A stretch of 64,000 nucleotides of DNA from Epiperipatus broadwayi (GCA_028023455.1 JAQFVV010000153.1:1219212-1283211); one strand, 5' to 3'; shown: positions 34,315-47,936, numbered from the stretch's first letter. Translations and numbers: made by a program. Notes: generated from the sequence alone by a model not told the origin.

Positions 34315-34472
34315 GAGTAGGCACTAGATGGGGATTTTATGCACAAGCCTTCTGGCATCCATTTATTACTCTAGCTTGCTGTGTGTAGCAATACATATAG
34401 TGAGTTTTGCCTGTTTTAGCAACAGTTATACACAAGCATAAGAAATGGTGGTCATGTGATATTTATTGGCTT

Positions 34473-34633
34473 AATATGTCTATTGGTGATCATTTATCTT
34501 TTTCATATGTGTGTGGTCATGTGTATCAGTAGCATGAGATAGAGTGGATAGCTGAAGGAAGCTTGAAAGTCTGTGTTCAAATCCCCTATAATTACAATTA
34601 AACTCCAGGTATATGAAGTATGCCTGTGTTTCA

Positions 34634-34638
<5 letters not shown>
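34473..34638 (+). mobile_element. Retrozyme-like family A, copy f (5'-truncated)
   Basis: Joined directly to the end of the family B array. It begins at AATATGTCTATTGGTGATC, a few bases before the expected cleavage point, and runs through GTCATGTGTATCAGTAGC, the A-box-like TAGCTGAAGG and the B-box-like GTTCAAATCCCC. It is the best-preserved copy of the Pol III-type box region. Confidence 0.7.
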
Positions 34639-34673
<35 letters not shown>

Positions 34674-34696
34674 TTAAAATAAGAAATAAGATCAGA

Positions 34697-34734
<38 letters not shown>

Positions 34735-34765
34735 ATATATTCTGATCTTATTTCTTATTTTAAAT
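34639..34765. repeat. (TA)n with flanking inverted repeat
   Basis: Two TA runs, separated and flanked by AAAATAAGAAATAAGATCAG and its complement. The whole segment can fold into a long hairpin. Confidence 0.8.
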
Positions 34766-34949
34766 ACTTTAAAGTCAATTTAGACACACATACGGCAAGC
34801 CACTTATTATATTTCACTATATGCTGAATTTATTTTTACTTTAATATTTGATGCAATATGTAACAATACAGAAGTAAAGAAGCACAGAAGTGGGGAGATG
34901 TTCAGGTCACATATTGACTGGTCAAGTGTAATGGTTTAAAACATTTTTA

Positions 34950-36480
34950 TTTAGTTAATACAGATACCTAGAAATGGTTAACTTAATACAACATATATTT
35001 ACATTTTATGTGCCTCTACTCTGATAATGATGATTAAATATTGTAGCCCTAAGATGAATTTAAGTTTAAGTTTTCCAAAAGTATTTTTATTTTATTTTTC
35101 TAGACTCAATTTAGAATTAATCTTCAGATGACAAGCTTTTTTAATAGAAAGCTTATTTCTGGAAATTTTGACATTTCTGATCATCATCATTTTTTACCAT
35201 TTTTTTTCCATGTCACACCGTGGTTTGCATGAATTCTCAAGGTTAATGGATATTATTGCCATATGTTTGGAATGACTCCAAAAATCAAAAACAAACTAAG
35301 CTGATTAATAAAAAATTAAGCTAACATTTTCTTTTACAGTAAATAAATAAAATATGGAATCATTGCATTTTTGTATGCAATTGCTACCAGATGAATACAA
35401 TAAATATAATACAAATTAATCAGTGAAGTATTGAATAGCTTCACACTCACAGATCTAACCACTTCAGCTTCACCTATTTAAATAGAAAGTAGGTTGAAAT
35501 AAAGAAGGGTTCCCTTCTTTTCTTCCATAACATAAGCTTGTGGTTAAACACCTGTAGAGGTCTCTACTATCGCATTTTATAAGCATATTCTCAAGGTTAT
35601 TGCATCAGTAAATATTAAAAATAATAAAGAATAATATTAATTATAAATATTAAACATTAAGGTTTTATGGATAAATATAATGTAAAATTTTTCAAGATAT
35701 CATGTATTTACTATATACATGAACAAGTCTTTAGCAATTCAATCCTGGTTGTGATTATTCTTTTTATGTATTCATGGTGACAGATAGTGTTATGGTAGAG
35801 TCCACTTCTTTTTTTATAGGCAATGTTGCATTTTAGCAAACTTTAGTGTTTGTCTGGATCTAATTTCATATTTCCAAATCTATTGATTGATTCAAAATTT
35901 TCTATTCACTCATGGTTAATAGTTATTTGCTAGCTAATGTCATGATAATTCATGGGCAAATAGAGTATTGAAAAATATTTCAAAGCAGTTAGCAAGGCAC
36001 AACTATCGGAAACTCTTCTGATGGAGACTGTTTTAATCAGTAAATTTACCTATCTTCATAGAATAATTCTGCCCTGCTTTCTTTTTGAGCCAAGACTTAG
36101 ACTAGACTACTCTTTTTTTTCTGATCTATTAATATCTCATATTCTCACATGTTTTTTTTTCTTTTTTCTTTAACACTTAACATGTAATCAAACCTGTCAA
36201 TATTTATATCAAGTTGTCTTTCAAAAACATATTTATTAAAAACTACTTACAAAACTAAAAAAACATGTTATGTTCATAAATACTTTCTTCAATGCTTCAA
36301 TTATTTTATAAATGATTATATAATATAAAAAAAATATTTTTTTCTCTATTATGGTAACGATAGGAAGAAACAAATTATGACTGAACTTTGAAATTTGTTC
36401 TGTAAGTTTCTCAATGTTAGTGGATTATATTTTATAAGAGTCTACTTAGATTTGCTATTCAACTTAGTATGAGAAAGGTC
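34950..36480 (+). repeat. Segmental duplication, copy 2
   Basis: Partner of 32400-33655. It carries a family D repeat (35418-35640) that is absent from copy 1 at the matching point (about 32890-32910). Confidence 0.75.
35418..35640 (-). repeat. Family D repeat, inverted copy, insertion in the duplication
   Basis: Reverse complement of about 7300-7500: CAGTGAAGTATTGAATAGCT, CCACTTCAGCTTCACCTATT and CACCTGTAGAGGTC all match. The flanks resemble ATTAAT/ATTAATTA, a possible short target duplication. Confidence 0.7.
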
Positions 36481-36895
36481 AATTTATTTCTTTAAATCCT
36501 CATCCAATAGGCAAATCTGAAAGAATCACAAAATACGATGCATTTTTTTTTTTAATTTACATATAAAATTTATTTGCATGCACTAAAATTAATTTTTTTC
36601 TTTTGCCTTACTCATATGAATTATCTTTTTATAGATTACAATTTTGCAAATTAGCTTTTTTAATGAAATATTTGATAGTAGTATAAACTCTATAAAGATA
36701 TTTTATTTTCATTTCTTATATTGTGTACTTAAATTATATATATCTAGGATGCACACATAATCCCGTAGCATCAATATAAATTTTTATCAATTTATCAAAG
36801 TCTTTTTATTAAGCTTTTTTTGGCCGTGCAACTTTTTATGCAACAAATTCATACAATCGAATTTGTTCTGTTACAATAAAGAGAGAAAAAGAAAT

Positions 36896-37496
<601 letters not shown>

Positions 37497-39149
37497 TTAA
37501 AATAACTCACTGTAGAGCAAGGTTATCTTTAATAGCTTCCTCATCCCTTCATAGAAGAAACGTGAACGAGAAAATATTACTTACTGGTTTTATCAAATGC
37601 ATGTAGTAAGAGTTTGAGCAGTTTTTCCATCCCTATTTTATTCTCTATCTAATAATATCAATCTAAGCTTAATTAAAACTAGAAAAAATGTAAATTTTTC
37701 TAATTAAGATTTAAACCTCAACTCTTGGACATGACAAAACAAATATATACCAATATTCCACGAGGTTGTTATATATATTTAATTAAAAAACTTAAATACT
37801 TCATTTATTGATCATATTTCTTTTTGGGCTAATAAATATTTAAAAACTTTTATGATGTGTTAAAACTCTAATATTAAAATTTATAAAATTTATTTTAGTA
37901 GGATAATTAAAATAAATCGTTGCAGATTATCATATGTGTACATGAAAAAAAAAATTAAATTGGCATTTGTAAAAAAATATCAATTAAAATTGAAACAATA
38001 AAAGTTTACTTTTAAAAACAGATAAAGACCAAATGTTGGTTAATTTTTCTTTTTTGTTATGATTAATATATATATATTTACTTTGCAATAATTAAATATA
38101 AAGTGTATATATAAATCAATGAACCCATTTGTCAATCTTTTAAATGACCTATTAACACCATATCTTATTAAAATATTTACAAGCAACCGGTGAACAATTA
38201 AAATAAATTGAGTTTTTATTATTAAAAAACTATAACACTAAACAAAGGTTAACTTCTCCAATTATTAATGACTAATGCTGAATTGATTTTTTTCACTTTC
38301 AAGCAATTGACCATTCATGAAAGTAACCAATTGTAAAATTAGTAAACGAGTTGTGTGAAAAACATTTTTCTGCTTTATGAGTCATGAAAAAGTTCATATC
38401 AAATTCATTGGCGTTTATTTAAATATATATAACATATTTTAAAATTGTTTATTTTTCCGAACAGATCGCAATTAATTATTTTAAAATGCGAATTATAATA
38501 ATAGATGAGTAATTTATCAACAAAAAAATTTTCATTAGTTTTTTTTTTTTACAATGAAACTCAAAACTTATTATATGACGTTGATTATCCGAACTAATTA
38601 TAATCACAGATTATTATGAGATTCAAACTGTCGGTTAATTGAAAATGAAAAAAAAATGTTATGTTTATAAAATAAAATATAATTATGCAAGATATTTTCT
38701 CCAAATTTTAAAATATAAATATCATAATTTACATTTATAAATCATATTAATATTTTGAACAAAAAATGTTTATTCAAACCCTAAAATTTAAGATGCATTC
38801 CAAATCCTTGTGCTAATCAACACAAGACTTTTCAAGCCCATAATAGTAAAATATCTGAATCAGAGCTAAAGACTGAATAAAGTAATCAAAAATTTCACTT
38901 TAATCAGTTTAATATAAAAAACTACTTATCCTGCCAATTGAGTGAATAAATACCACATGACTCGTAAGTACCTAACTATATGAATATTTTACTCCATGTA
39001 GTTTAATATAATGACATAGTAATAAATGGAAGTTGAAAGTTGTTGGATTGATTCCTGCTGAAAAAAAGATTTAATTTGCCCAATTTAATAGAATTATGCC
39101 ACATAACGTTCTGAAGAACTAACAACATGCAAATTCTAAGAAAAATATG
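37497..39149. other. AT-rich non-coding stretch
   Basis: No gene or recognisable repeat. Confidence 0.5.
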
Positions 39150-39252
39150 TTTAAACCACTAAACATCACATGATCACCATCTCATCCTAACTCATTGATT
39201 ACTCTGGTTAGCACAAGGTGGCACTACTATATGGAGACTTTTTGCCTGTTTA
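39150..39252. mobile_element. Family B fragment, inverted pair
   Basis: AAACATCACATGATCACCAT (minus-strand family B end) is followed by TTGATTACTCTGG and CTTTTTGCCTGTTTA (plus-strand). Both halves occur in family B at 33.9-34.46 kb. Confidence 0.5.
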
Positions 39253-39789
39253 AAAATATTTTTAAATGAAATCAGTTTACCGATGAATAAAATTAGTTAG
39301 GTAAAAATATAAATAGTACTGCAACAGAATAGCACATTAAATTTTATTGAGCAATTTATATTAAATTACATTATTATATTATATAAACAATTAAGACTGT
39401 TTTATGATAAAGCTAAGCTTAAGCACAATACAAATATAAACAAAATGGTTAAAGAATAGATTTTCTTGGATTATGTTCCAAATATGGATGCAAAATTAAA
39501 AGTAATTTGTAAAAAATTTAACTTTAGTTTCAGATTGCTCTTATGTCTAAATAGACTGATCATCAATTCAAGGGATAGCATGAAACACACAGGATGATAA
39601 GTATGATTATTTGTCAAGGCCTTGGCTGTAGTGTCATTATTATGGAGAGATCCAATGTAATGTGTCAACATGTTTAAACAACATTTATATCAATGTAAAA
39701 AAAATCTAAAGTGAATTCACAATTTATTTTTTTTAATCATGAGAAAAATGATGAACATGAATTTTATCCTCATATAATTAATACAGTTT

Positions 39790-39960
39790 GCAATGATCTT
39801 AATGATAGGAAGAGGAAGATAAAAAAGATCTGATTTATTGCCAAGTCTAATAACATTGTCAATCTAAGAAATATTAGGTTACACTAAGCATGCACTGGAA
39901 TCTTAACCAATTGATTTAGTTTGTTCACCACGAGTCTGGTACAAAGTACCTAAAGCAAAC
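39790..39960 (+). repeat. Dispersed repeat, possible LINE relic (copy 2)
   Basis: Pairs with 5690-5880: TTTATTGCCAA, TAATAA and CAATCTAAGAAA correspond to the same order of blocks there. Family not assigned. Confidence 0.35.
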
Positions 39961-41553
39961 TTGGCTAAATATTATTATTATTATTGAATTCTTCTTCTCA
40001 GTATAAGACATAGATATATGAGTGTGTATAAATAACATTCCTACAAGTATAACAACTCTATAATTTTCAAAACAGGAATAGGCAATATTCTTTTTAAAAA
40101 TATTTTATTAAAAAATATTCATTTTAATATAACATGATCTCTTAATGCTACTGAATCTGCTTGCTAAATTTATATCTAAATTGAAAAAAGTCTCAATTTT
40201 TTTTTTTTATGATTTAACAAAGTTTAGAATGTTTCTTTCTGATAACTAGAGCTTAGTCTACTTAACTCACTATCCAATATTGGTTGGTAAATGGAATCTA
40301 ATTATTACTAGCTAAAAGTAAAATAAGAATGGAAACTGATCAAACAGGTGATTAATATCTTCTTTGCTGTTCCTCAAAAAAGAGTTATGGAAAGGTTATT
40401 CCTATCAATTAGTTCTTTAAAAGCTGCTTGCACTAACTTTTGCAGCATGGCAATAAAGTTTTTTTAAAATAATAAGTAAATATTTTATTATAATCCAAAT
40501 ATGCCTTGCTATAAGTGGAATAAATACACAATTAATTTAATCAATCAATGTTCAATTAACCAGTTAATCAAATCTTTGATTAAGTTTGTAAGACTGCATC
40601 ATGATTATTTTATCACATCTGATAATGTAATAAAATGGTATGATTTTAGTTATGAAATTGAAATCTGCTATTACTATTTTATGAAATATTCTGTTAGAAT
40701 AAATATAGATACATATAAAAAAAATCTGCTTTTAGAGATATAATATTTGTTTAATGATATAGCATAATTGTAGCCATATAAAATAATGTTAATAGAAAAG
40801 TCAATTTGGTGAACAGATTTTCTAGAGATTTGATGCTTATGTAATAGGTTTTCTATTGTATCTAATTTTTATATTATTATTATTTATTATGAAAATATAT
40901 GATGACTTTCATTTTGACTGGATATTAATTTATATTATTGAAAATTGACTCTTTCAGTTCACAAGTTATATAAATAACTGTATATTTAAAAAATATATAA
41001 AAGTATATCCCAAAAATCTCATTATAGTGATTATTGGATTTGTGTAATATGCTGAGTCCAGTTTGAGAAAAACAGAAATTTTTTTAAGTTTCAGACTAAC
41101 TTATGATTATTCTTTTTGGAAAATTGTTCTATAGCCAACCTATCAAGTTTTTTAATACAAATCAATTAATCAGTATTTAGTTATCTGATTAGATAAAGAG
41201 TAAATCACTGGCGAATAACTGCTAAAACTATCACTTACAGGAAATTGGAAAGTTTGATGAGAAATGATTTTTTTTTTTTACTATTCTGTGATTAATGTTA
41301 GAGAAATGTTTATTAGTTTATATATGTATATATACATTCAATATTAATTGTTTACATTTTTCTCTCTCTTTCTTAGATTACTTTTTATGCATATACTCAT
41401 AGCATATACATATAAAAAAAATTATTACTGCAAATACATATATACAGGCAGGTACATTAACATTATTTTTTGATGCTTAAATTCAAAACCTTTTTGTCAG
41501 CCAACATGGCTTTATAAAATTATACTCACAGTACAATTGCCATAGTGTATACA
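39961..41553. other. AT-rich non-coding stretch
   Basis: No gene recognised; short low-complexity frames only. Confidence 0.5.
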
Positions 41554-42326
41554 TTAACCCTTTGAACGATGATTATATAATTGGCCGAATGAGTTAAAAA
41601 TCAAAACTTGTAATTGGCCAACTCACAACTTTAACAAAATCTATTGTTAAAATAGATCACTTTTAATAATATAAATACATTAGTTTCGTTTGTAAAAAGT
41701 ATATTACTGAATTGTCAGATTACGAAAGCAAACGAAAATCTTTTCAAAAATAAAATTTGATTTATAATTTAAAAAATATTCAATTGCGGTGAAATAAAAG
41801 TAACCACTATTCAACCAACCAAAAAAGATTGCGTCAGCAATCTTTTTTTTTTCACTTTAACGTTACGATCAATATGTAGCAATAAATAAATAATTCTTGG
41901 TAATATCTTAACTATTTTTCTAAAATAATTTGATTTTTAGTATTATTTTATCAATAATAATTTGTAATTCAATTCAAATATTGTTTAAAATGTTGTAAAC
42001 ATTCATTTATCATTTTCATAATAAAAATCAAAATGAACGTAACTTTTTACTTTTTGGCAGCCATTTCCCTTTCTGACAGAAGTGGGACAGCCAATAAGAT
42101 TCAAGAAAAGTTGGTGAGGAGATGGTGCTTTGGTTTTGTTTGACATATATGGTCATTTTTATTGATTTTTTACTTGTAAAATAACTCTGAAGAGGGCACC
42201 ATCTTACAGAACTTTTGATTTTCTTTCTAATGACGTATCATATGTATACGTGGGATAAAAAGTAGCCGATTTAGAGTGATGTCAAATCTTTTCATTTTTA
42301 GACGAGTCATGCATTCAAAGAATTAA
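41554..42326. mobile_element. TTAA-flanked non-autonomous element, copy 1
   Basis: Bounded by TTAA on both sides. The left terminus reads CCCTTTGAACGATGA and the right terminus, on the minus strand, TTCTTTGAATGCATGA: imperfect terminal inverted repeats. TTAA duplications and CCC-starting ends are typical of piggyBac-type transposons. No transposase is present. A diverged second copy lies at 43150-43904. Confidence 0.5.
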
Positions 42327-43149
42327 TAAAAAAAGTTGAATTGTTAAAAAATCAATTAAAATCTGAATCCTATGTCAATGCATGTAATACATAAACATTT
42401 TAAAGTTTGCATGAATTATAAAAACAAAAACCTTTCAATTCGATGTCAAAAATTTATTCCCATTAATTTAAAAAATGAAACATAAAATGACAGTAATTTC
42501 TAATGTCAAATTACTATTTCTTTAAATGTTGAAACAAAAAAAAAAACAAAAACATATAATTAATTTTTCAAACAAATACATAACCTCTAGAAAATTTTGA
42601 CCTATTCTACAATGTCCAGAAATCAAGAAACTGTGATTTTATATTAAAAGTTTGTTTTAATAGCAAATAAAACATAAAATATGATGTAACTATTAATGTC
42701 AAATTGTTATTTTTTTAAATGTCAAAAAAAGAGAGAAAATCATGTGATCAGTTTTCTATCTATAATTTGTTTTTATAAATATATATAACTGTTCTTTAAG
42801 TTCTACAAAATTTCTGCCTGAAAGTACAATTTTTATTCAAATTTCCAGTAAGTTTCTAATTTCACATTGCTAAATTGTTACATCAGCAGCCAAGTTTTTA
42901 TAAACATAATTCTATTTCAATATAGAAATATGTGTATGTTTCATAATATATTTCTATTCATAAAAAAATTGAATGTTAAAAAGTTTTTTCAATATATTCA
43001 TTATTTAGTGTCAATTCTGTATGAATATAAAAAAAAATGATCAAATTTCTGTACTGGGTGTGTTTTTTTTCAAACTATAAATCAAAAAAGAAATTTTCAT
43101 GGAAATAGTCATTTTAAAATTTTATCAGTTTTTTTTAAAAAATCACTTA
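42327..43149. other. AT-rich non-coding stretch
   Basis: No gene seen. ATGTCAAATTNYTATTTYTTTAAATGT-like phrases recur weakly (about 42503 and 42697), which suggests a short local repeat. Confidence 0.4.
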
Positions 43150-43904
43150 TTAACCTTTTAACCGCTAATTTTATCATTGGTTGTATCAGATAAAAATCAA
43201 ATCTTTTAATTGGCCAACTCACAAACTGAAGACAAAGCCTATTGTTAAAACATATTCGCCTATAATATTAAATTCAACTCAGATACGTTTATAAAAAGTA
43301 TATAATTAATTTTTCAGGTCATGAAAAAAACGAAAGTTCTTTCAAAAATAAATTGCTATTTATTTATTCTAAAATATTCAATATCGGCAACATAAAAGTT
43401 ATAATGTAAACAAAAAGATCGACTTTTACGTTATAGAAAAGTAAATATTTCTTTTTACTACAACTTCAATATTTGGACTAAAATCTTCAATATTTTTCGA
43501 AAATAATTTTGTTTTTTTATTATTCTCTCTGAAAATTATGTTTAATTACCATAAATATTATTTAATAATAATTTAAATCGTATTCGAAATGAAAATCTCA
43601 GCGTTTTTCTTTATTTTCTTTGATCAGGCAGTTTCTTTGTTCTTTCCAGCCAATCAGAATGTCTTTTTCGGCTGAGAGCATGCTAAGAACCAATCACAAA
43701 TAATGTTCCTTCTTTGTTTAGGTTTTAATGCGTTTTTTTTCTATTTTTTACTTCTAAAATAAATCGGAAGATGTCACCATCGTACAGAACTTTTAAAAAC
43801 GAATTCAATACGTATTTAACAAATATTTTCGTATAAAAACTGGCTGAGTTAGAGTGATTTCAGATGTCGACGAGGAGCCTCATAAAAAACAGTCTTTTGG
43901 TTAA
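43150..43904. mobile_element. TTAA-flanked non-autonomous element, copy 2
   Basis: Diverged partner of 41554-42326. It keeps AATTGGCCAACTCACAA, the AGCCAAT region, a CACCAT..TACAGAACTTT block and TTAGAGTGATTTCAGATG. It is bounded by TTAA at 43150 and 43901; the termini are less alike than in copy 1. Confidence 0.45.
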
Positions 43905-45406
43905 TGCAAAATTTCAAGTAAATGTACATAAGTAATGGATTTAAATTCAGTTTTACTTACTTGTTTTTTTAATCAATACAGATATTTACTATCATTGTAA
44001 ATTAAACTTTTTATTGTCAATTTAAAATATACAAAAATAACACAACTTTTAATTACAGTACAAAATTCAAAACTTCTTCATAATGTAGTGAAAATAAATA
44101 ATGAATTTAAATTTATTTATATTTTTTATTAAATTAATTTTTTTTAAAAAAAAATACACTAATAAGTTACATTTAAGATATACTAATATTATCCAATTTT
44201 TTAATATTTTTCATTTTACCTATATAATTATAGTTTTATGTTTGAATGACTATGTTTTTTCAAAAAAATTTTGATTATAAACTCATCTTTGAAATCAGGT
44301 TTTCATATTAGTGATAGCTTATCTGTATATGCTTAACCTTCCATCTTTCATGTGTTTTTAAACATATCAATAAAGATATCTGAAAAAGGTGATTCCAAGA
44401 TGCATTTCATGCTGAAATAGCATTCTGGTTCAAATTACATAAAAAAAAGAGATAAAGTTGGAATTTAAAAAATACCAGATATATTAATTTTTAACTGAGT
44501 TTAAAAATTATATTTGGGCCAAAGATAATATGATAATCTTTAGTCTAATAAATGATTGCTAATAATCATCGATGTATTTATATAAAGTGAATGTTATCAA
44601 AAAAGTGAGTACAAAAAAGTTTAAGTGGTAGATCAAATTGTTAAAGAAAGTTGTTTTTGAAGTGTATGATGGAAACATTATTTTGTTTTGTATATATATG
44701 TTGTACATATCTTGTTGAATTTTACTTGAAAAGTCTATTTGTTAATAGATGAAACCATGTTTGCAAAAAAATTTTAGTAAAATTAGTTGTTGTTTTTTTT
44801 TGGCTTGTTTTGTAATGTTATATGATTTTTTATTTTATATATAAGTATGTATGTTTTGTATATATGTATGTATAAATAACAGTCATAGAAATATATGTAT
44901 TAGCAACCTCTTTTTAGTAATGTGACCCTTGAAATAAACAATATAATTAAAAGATATTTTTATTTAAAAACTAAAATATTCAAAACTGTAACATCTAAAC
45001 AGATTGAAAATTTTTACAAAAATATAAAGAAAATTTTAGATTATATTCACAAATAAAGATGTCTTTTTTAAATATATACAACAATTAAAAGATATATTCG
45101 AACTATCTGTAGTATAATTTGACTGTCTCTATTTTTTTCTGGTGTATGATAAAGATAAAGCAGTCAATGTAAAGAAGATGCTAAAAATATTAGTTAAACT
45201 AATGAACTTTTAGAAGATGAGAAACTTTTTTATTCTTTCAATTTAATATTCCCATTTACTGAACATTATATTGGTGATTAATTTAATTAGGGACTAGCTA
45301 GCTAAATAAAAAAATTTAATCTTATGATTACATAAAATACATTAAACTAATAATAATTAATAAAACATATCATAAATTTCATAACTTGCTTCTAAGCTTG
45401 CATTTA
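43905..45406. other. AT-rich non-coding stretch
   Basis: No gene recognised. Confidence 0.5.
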
Positions 45407-45548
45407 AATGATCACTAGATGGGGCTTACCAATAGCTCTAATCAAGCTTTATTTTATAAGTGCCGAAAAAGATTTTGAATTCTTTCTCTTTCAGCTCTTA
45501 TAAAATAAAACTTGACTAGAGCTATTGGTAAGCTCCATCTAGTGATAC
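45407..45548. mobile_element. Hairpin MITE-like element (~140 bp)
   Basis: Arms 45410-45458 and 45495-45546 are near-perfect inverted repeats (ATCACTAGATGGGGCTTACC versus its complement with single changes) around a 35-bp loop. No coding capacity. Confidence 0.75.
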
Positions 45549-45639
45549 TTTAAACTATAATATTCTCTTCATATCAATTCAATATAAAATATTGTTCTTT
45601 TTTTAAAAAAAAAACTTTCTTTATTTCTCATTAAACCAT

Positions 45640-45745
45640 ATACATCTTTAACACCAACCCCTCACAACCACCACCTCTCCTCACCACTTTTCTCTCCCCT
45701 TCTCTTTACCCCTTTCCCCTTCTTTTTTTTTTACTATTTTTTATT
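45640..45745 (+). repeat. Pyrimidine-rich tract
   Basis: About 100 bp almost free of purines apart from scattered A, with repeated CCTCTCC and CCCCTTC phrases. It could adopt triplex DNA. Confidence 0.7.
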
Positions 45746-45884
45746 TTTTTTTCACATATAATACACTATCTTCTTTCCAATGTTTCGATTGTTTTTTTTT
45801 TTTTTTGGTAATCATTCTCAAGGTTTAATATATATAATATAAATATATATATATATATATATATTGTACCATTTATTTATATAT

Positions 45885-47233
45885 GGTACCAATATATGTA
45901 TTGGCATCTGGTAAAAGCTAGGAAAAAGTAAATTTAACGATCTTATTAAAAAGACAAAATTAAATTTTTTTTAGTTTGTATAATTTATTTTTTTAAAACA
46001 TACAATGAAAGTTAAATTTTTTGTCCATATTTTTTTATCTAATTAAAAATAAAAGTAAAAATTGGAGAGAACAAAAGACACGCAAATTACTAATCCAGAT
46101 AAGCTAAAAGAAAAATATTTTAGCCAATTAAAGATGGCCAAAAGACTTGATAAAAAAGAGAACTTTGTAGTTGAAAAATGATTATAAACCCAAGCACCAT
46201 GATAATAATAATATGTGCAGAAGTTTAAAAACTGGACCTCAAGTATAAAAAAAAAGAGACCAGTTTGATCAGGGTCCTGTTTTGTCTATTTTTTCTATGG
46301 CTGGTCCTGGATAATAAAAAAATTATATCCAGGACCACTCTACACTGAAAATAATTCTGCATGATGGAGTGGGCTGAGGCTTTGCTGACATTGTTTCTGA
46401 AGACGGACACCAGACTAGCTTTCATGACTACTCATTAGAATAGAACAAGATCAACTTATAACCAATGGCCGAGCTCATTCTCTCATAGAAAAAACCATGC
46501 ATGGTAACCCATGACCTTTGTAAACTTATCAGTAAGCTATGATTCATTATTCCTGATTGTGACTACATTGTCAGCAAACCATTCTAAAAAATAAGCTTAA
46601 AATAATCCTGATAGAGACTTTAATTTTATTGCTCAAGAGACTCTTGTTTACCCAAGAATTTTAATTGTTTAACTGTTATTTTTTATTAATTGATTCATGT
46701 CTGGATTAGCATGTGTTCTCTTCAGTTTTATTTAATTAGTAATTTATCTTTAAACATTTTAATTTGTTAGAATAAAAATATTTATTTCTAATATCAACTT
46801 TTTATTTGTACATTATTAATAATAGTTATTAATGTTTATTATTAAATTTTATAAGATTAGTTTATTAGAACAGATAATTTAACTTTTCCAATATGTGTTG
46901 ACTAAGCTCCAATAATAATAATAATAATTAGAAAATAACTCTAGTTGTGGTAAAATATGATATCGATTCTTTTAAAAACATTTTTTTTTTAATTTTGGAG
47001 ACATGATGTGATGGATTTCAGTCAATTCTTATAGGAATCCTGGCACCCTTATAAAAGAAATAAAAGCTGATTCCATCAATAGCATAAATTGTAACAATTA
47101 CTAGGTAGAGTTGATCAGAAAATATAGTTATGTTTTTAGAAATAGGAATAAAACTTTCTTCTTTTTCCATAACTTGATCAACTCACACATTTTATGTGTA
47201 ACAGAGATCTAATCAAACGGGTAAAATGCTTCA
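45885..47233 (+). repeat. 5' LTR (putative)
   Basis: Starts TGGTACCAATATATG and ends AAAATGCTTCA. TATAAAAG lies at 47050-47057 with AATAAA just downstream. The other LTR matches along its full length with scattered substitutions. Confidence 0.65.
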
Positions 47234-47234
47234 A

Positions 47235-47253
47235 TGGCTTCCCAATGTGAGGT
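47235..47253 (+). other. Putative primer-binding site
   Basis: TGGCTTCCCAATGTGAGG, one base after the LTR end, resembles a tRNA-Lys-type primer-binding site (TGGC..CCCAA.GTG.GG) with CpG-type decay and a one-base length difference. It sets the element's orientation as plus. Confidence 0.5.
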
Positions 47254-47473
47254 TTTGATGTAACAACCACAACCTGAGATATGTTGTAATGGTATAAAAA
47301 ACATTACAATGATGACCCAAAAACCCGTAGCCAGAAAATAAATAGTAGTTTTAAAAAAAAAACTAACTAATTAAACCTTGATTATGCAAATATAAAAATA
47401 TTTTTTTAATATGACTTACAGAAAGAAATATATATATATATATATATTGTAATATGTCTAAAAAAACACGATC

Positions 47474-47659
47474 GTGGCTGATGTAGATGTAAGTCACAAG
47501 TATTTGACCGGGTATGCAGTTATTGGAGAGGAGAAAAAGCATAGCCCTGAGTTCTTGTATGCAATATATAAAATAAGACTGCCTTTAAATGCCCATAGGT
47601 TTATTTCTAGCAGGAATCCCAAGAAAGGGGAGGTGTACCAAGTTGCTGTGAACCTATAA
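47474..47659 (+). pseudogene. Internal open frame of the LTR element, unrecognised
   Basis: A 61-codon frame between the LTRs, with ordinary composition (LTGYAVIGEEKK, LPLNAHRFISSRNPKKGEVY). The frame seems to continue past stops for about 70 more codons (for example VNVEMFLIPTMLDPKVGIKA). I cannot match it to gag, protease, RT or integrase. It may be captured or highly diverged sequence. Its codon pattern is less AT-driven than its surroundings, so it was probably once coding. Confidence 0.35.
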
Positions 47660-47936
47660 GACTCAAAATGATGAGCAACGCTCGTATGTGCTTATAACTT
47701 TTATTACGCTTGAGCAGAAAGGACAGAAGTGAATGTGGAAATGTTTCTCATTCCCACCATGTTAGACCCAAAAGTGGGCATTAAAGCTGCATGTCATTTG
47801 GGAATGAGTCTATGAGATATATCAGCATGCTAATACAAAAAAAACATGGAGATGGATTTAAAGCTTAAGAATAAAATTAGTTTAAACCCCTATTTTATTC
47901 TCAGCTCCTGGCCCTAGTGGTATGTACTGTTTAATA

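Larger units (their letters stand above)
33661..34467. mobile_element. Retrozyme-like family B: 439-bp tandem unit plus inverted arm
   Basis: The left arm (33661-33783) is a minus-strand partial copy that begins inside the hammerhead (CACAAGCCAGAAACTAGTCC). Then, on the plus strand, a degraded hammerhead (33817-33874), a full unit, an intact-core hammerhead (34256-34314) and a partial second unit to 34467. The two predicted cleavage points are 439 bp apart. The recurring blocks are GATGAGTAGGCACTAGATGG and ATACATATAGTGAG. The block GCTGAACTGA..TCAGACCCAT (about 34090) also occurs in family C, so B and C are related. No protein is encoded. A fragment of the family lies at 39150-39252. Confidence 0.75.

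Noticed and set aside
46225-46425. Minus-strand 66-codon frame and its 77-codon relative at 48262-48495
   Set aside because: Both lie inside the two copies of the putative LTR and run antisense; the similarity reflects LTR duplication, and the frames differ by shifts.
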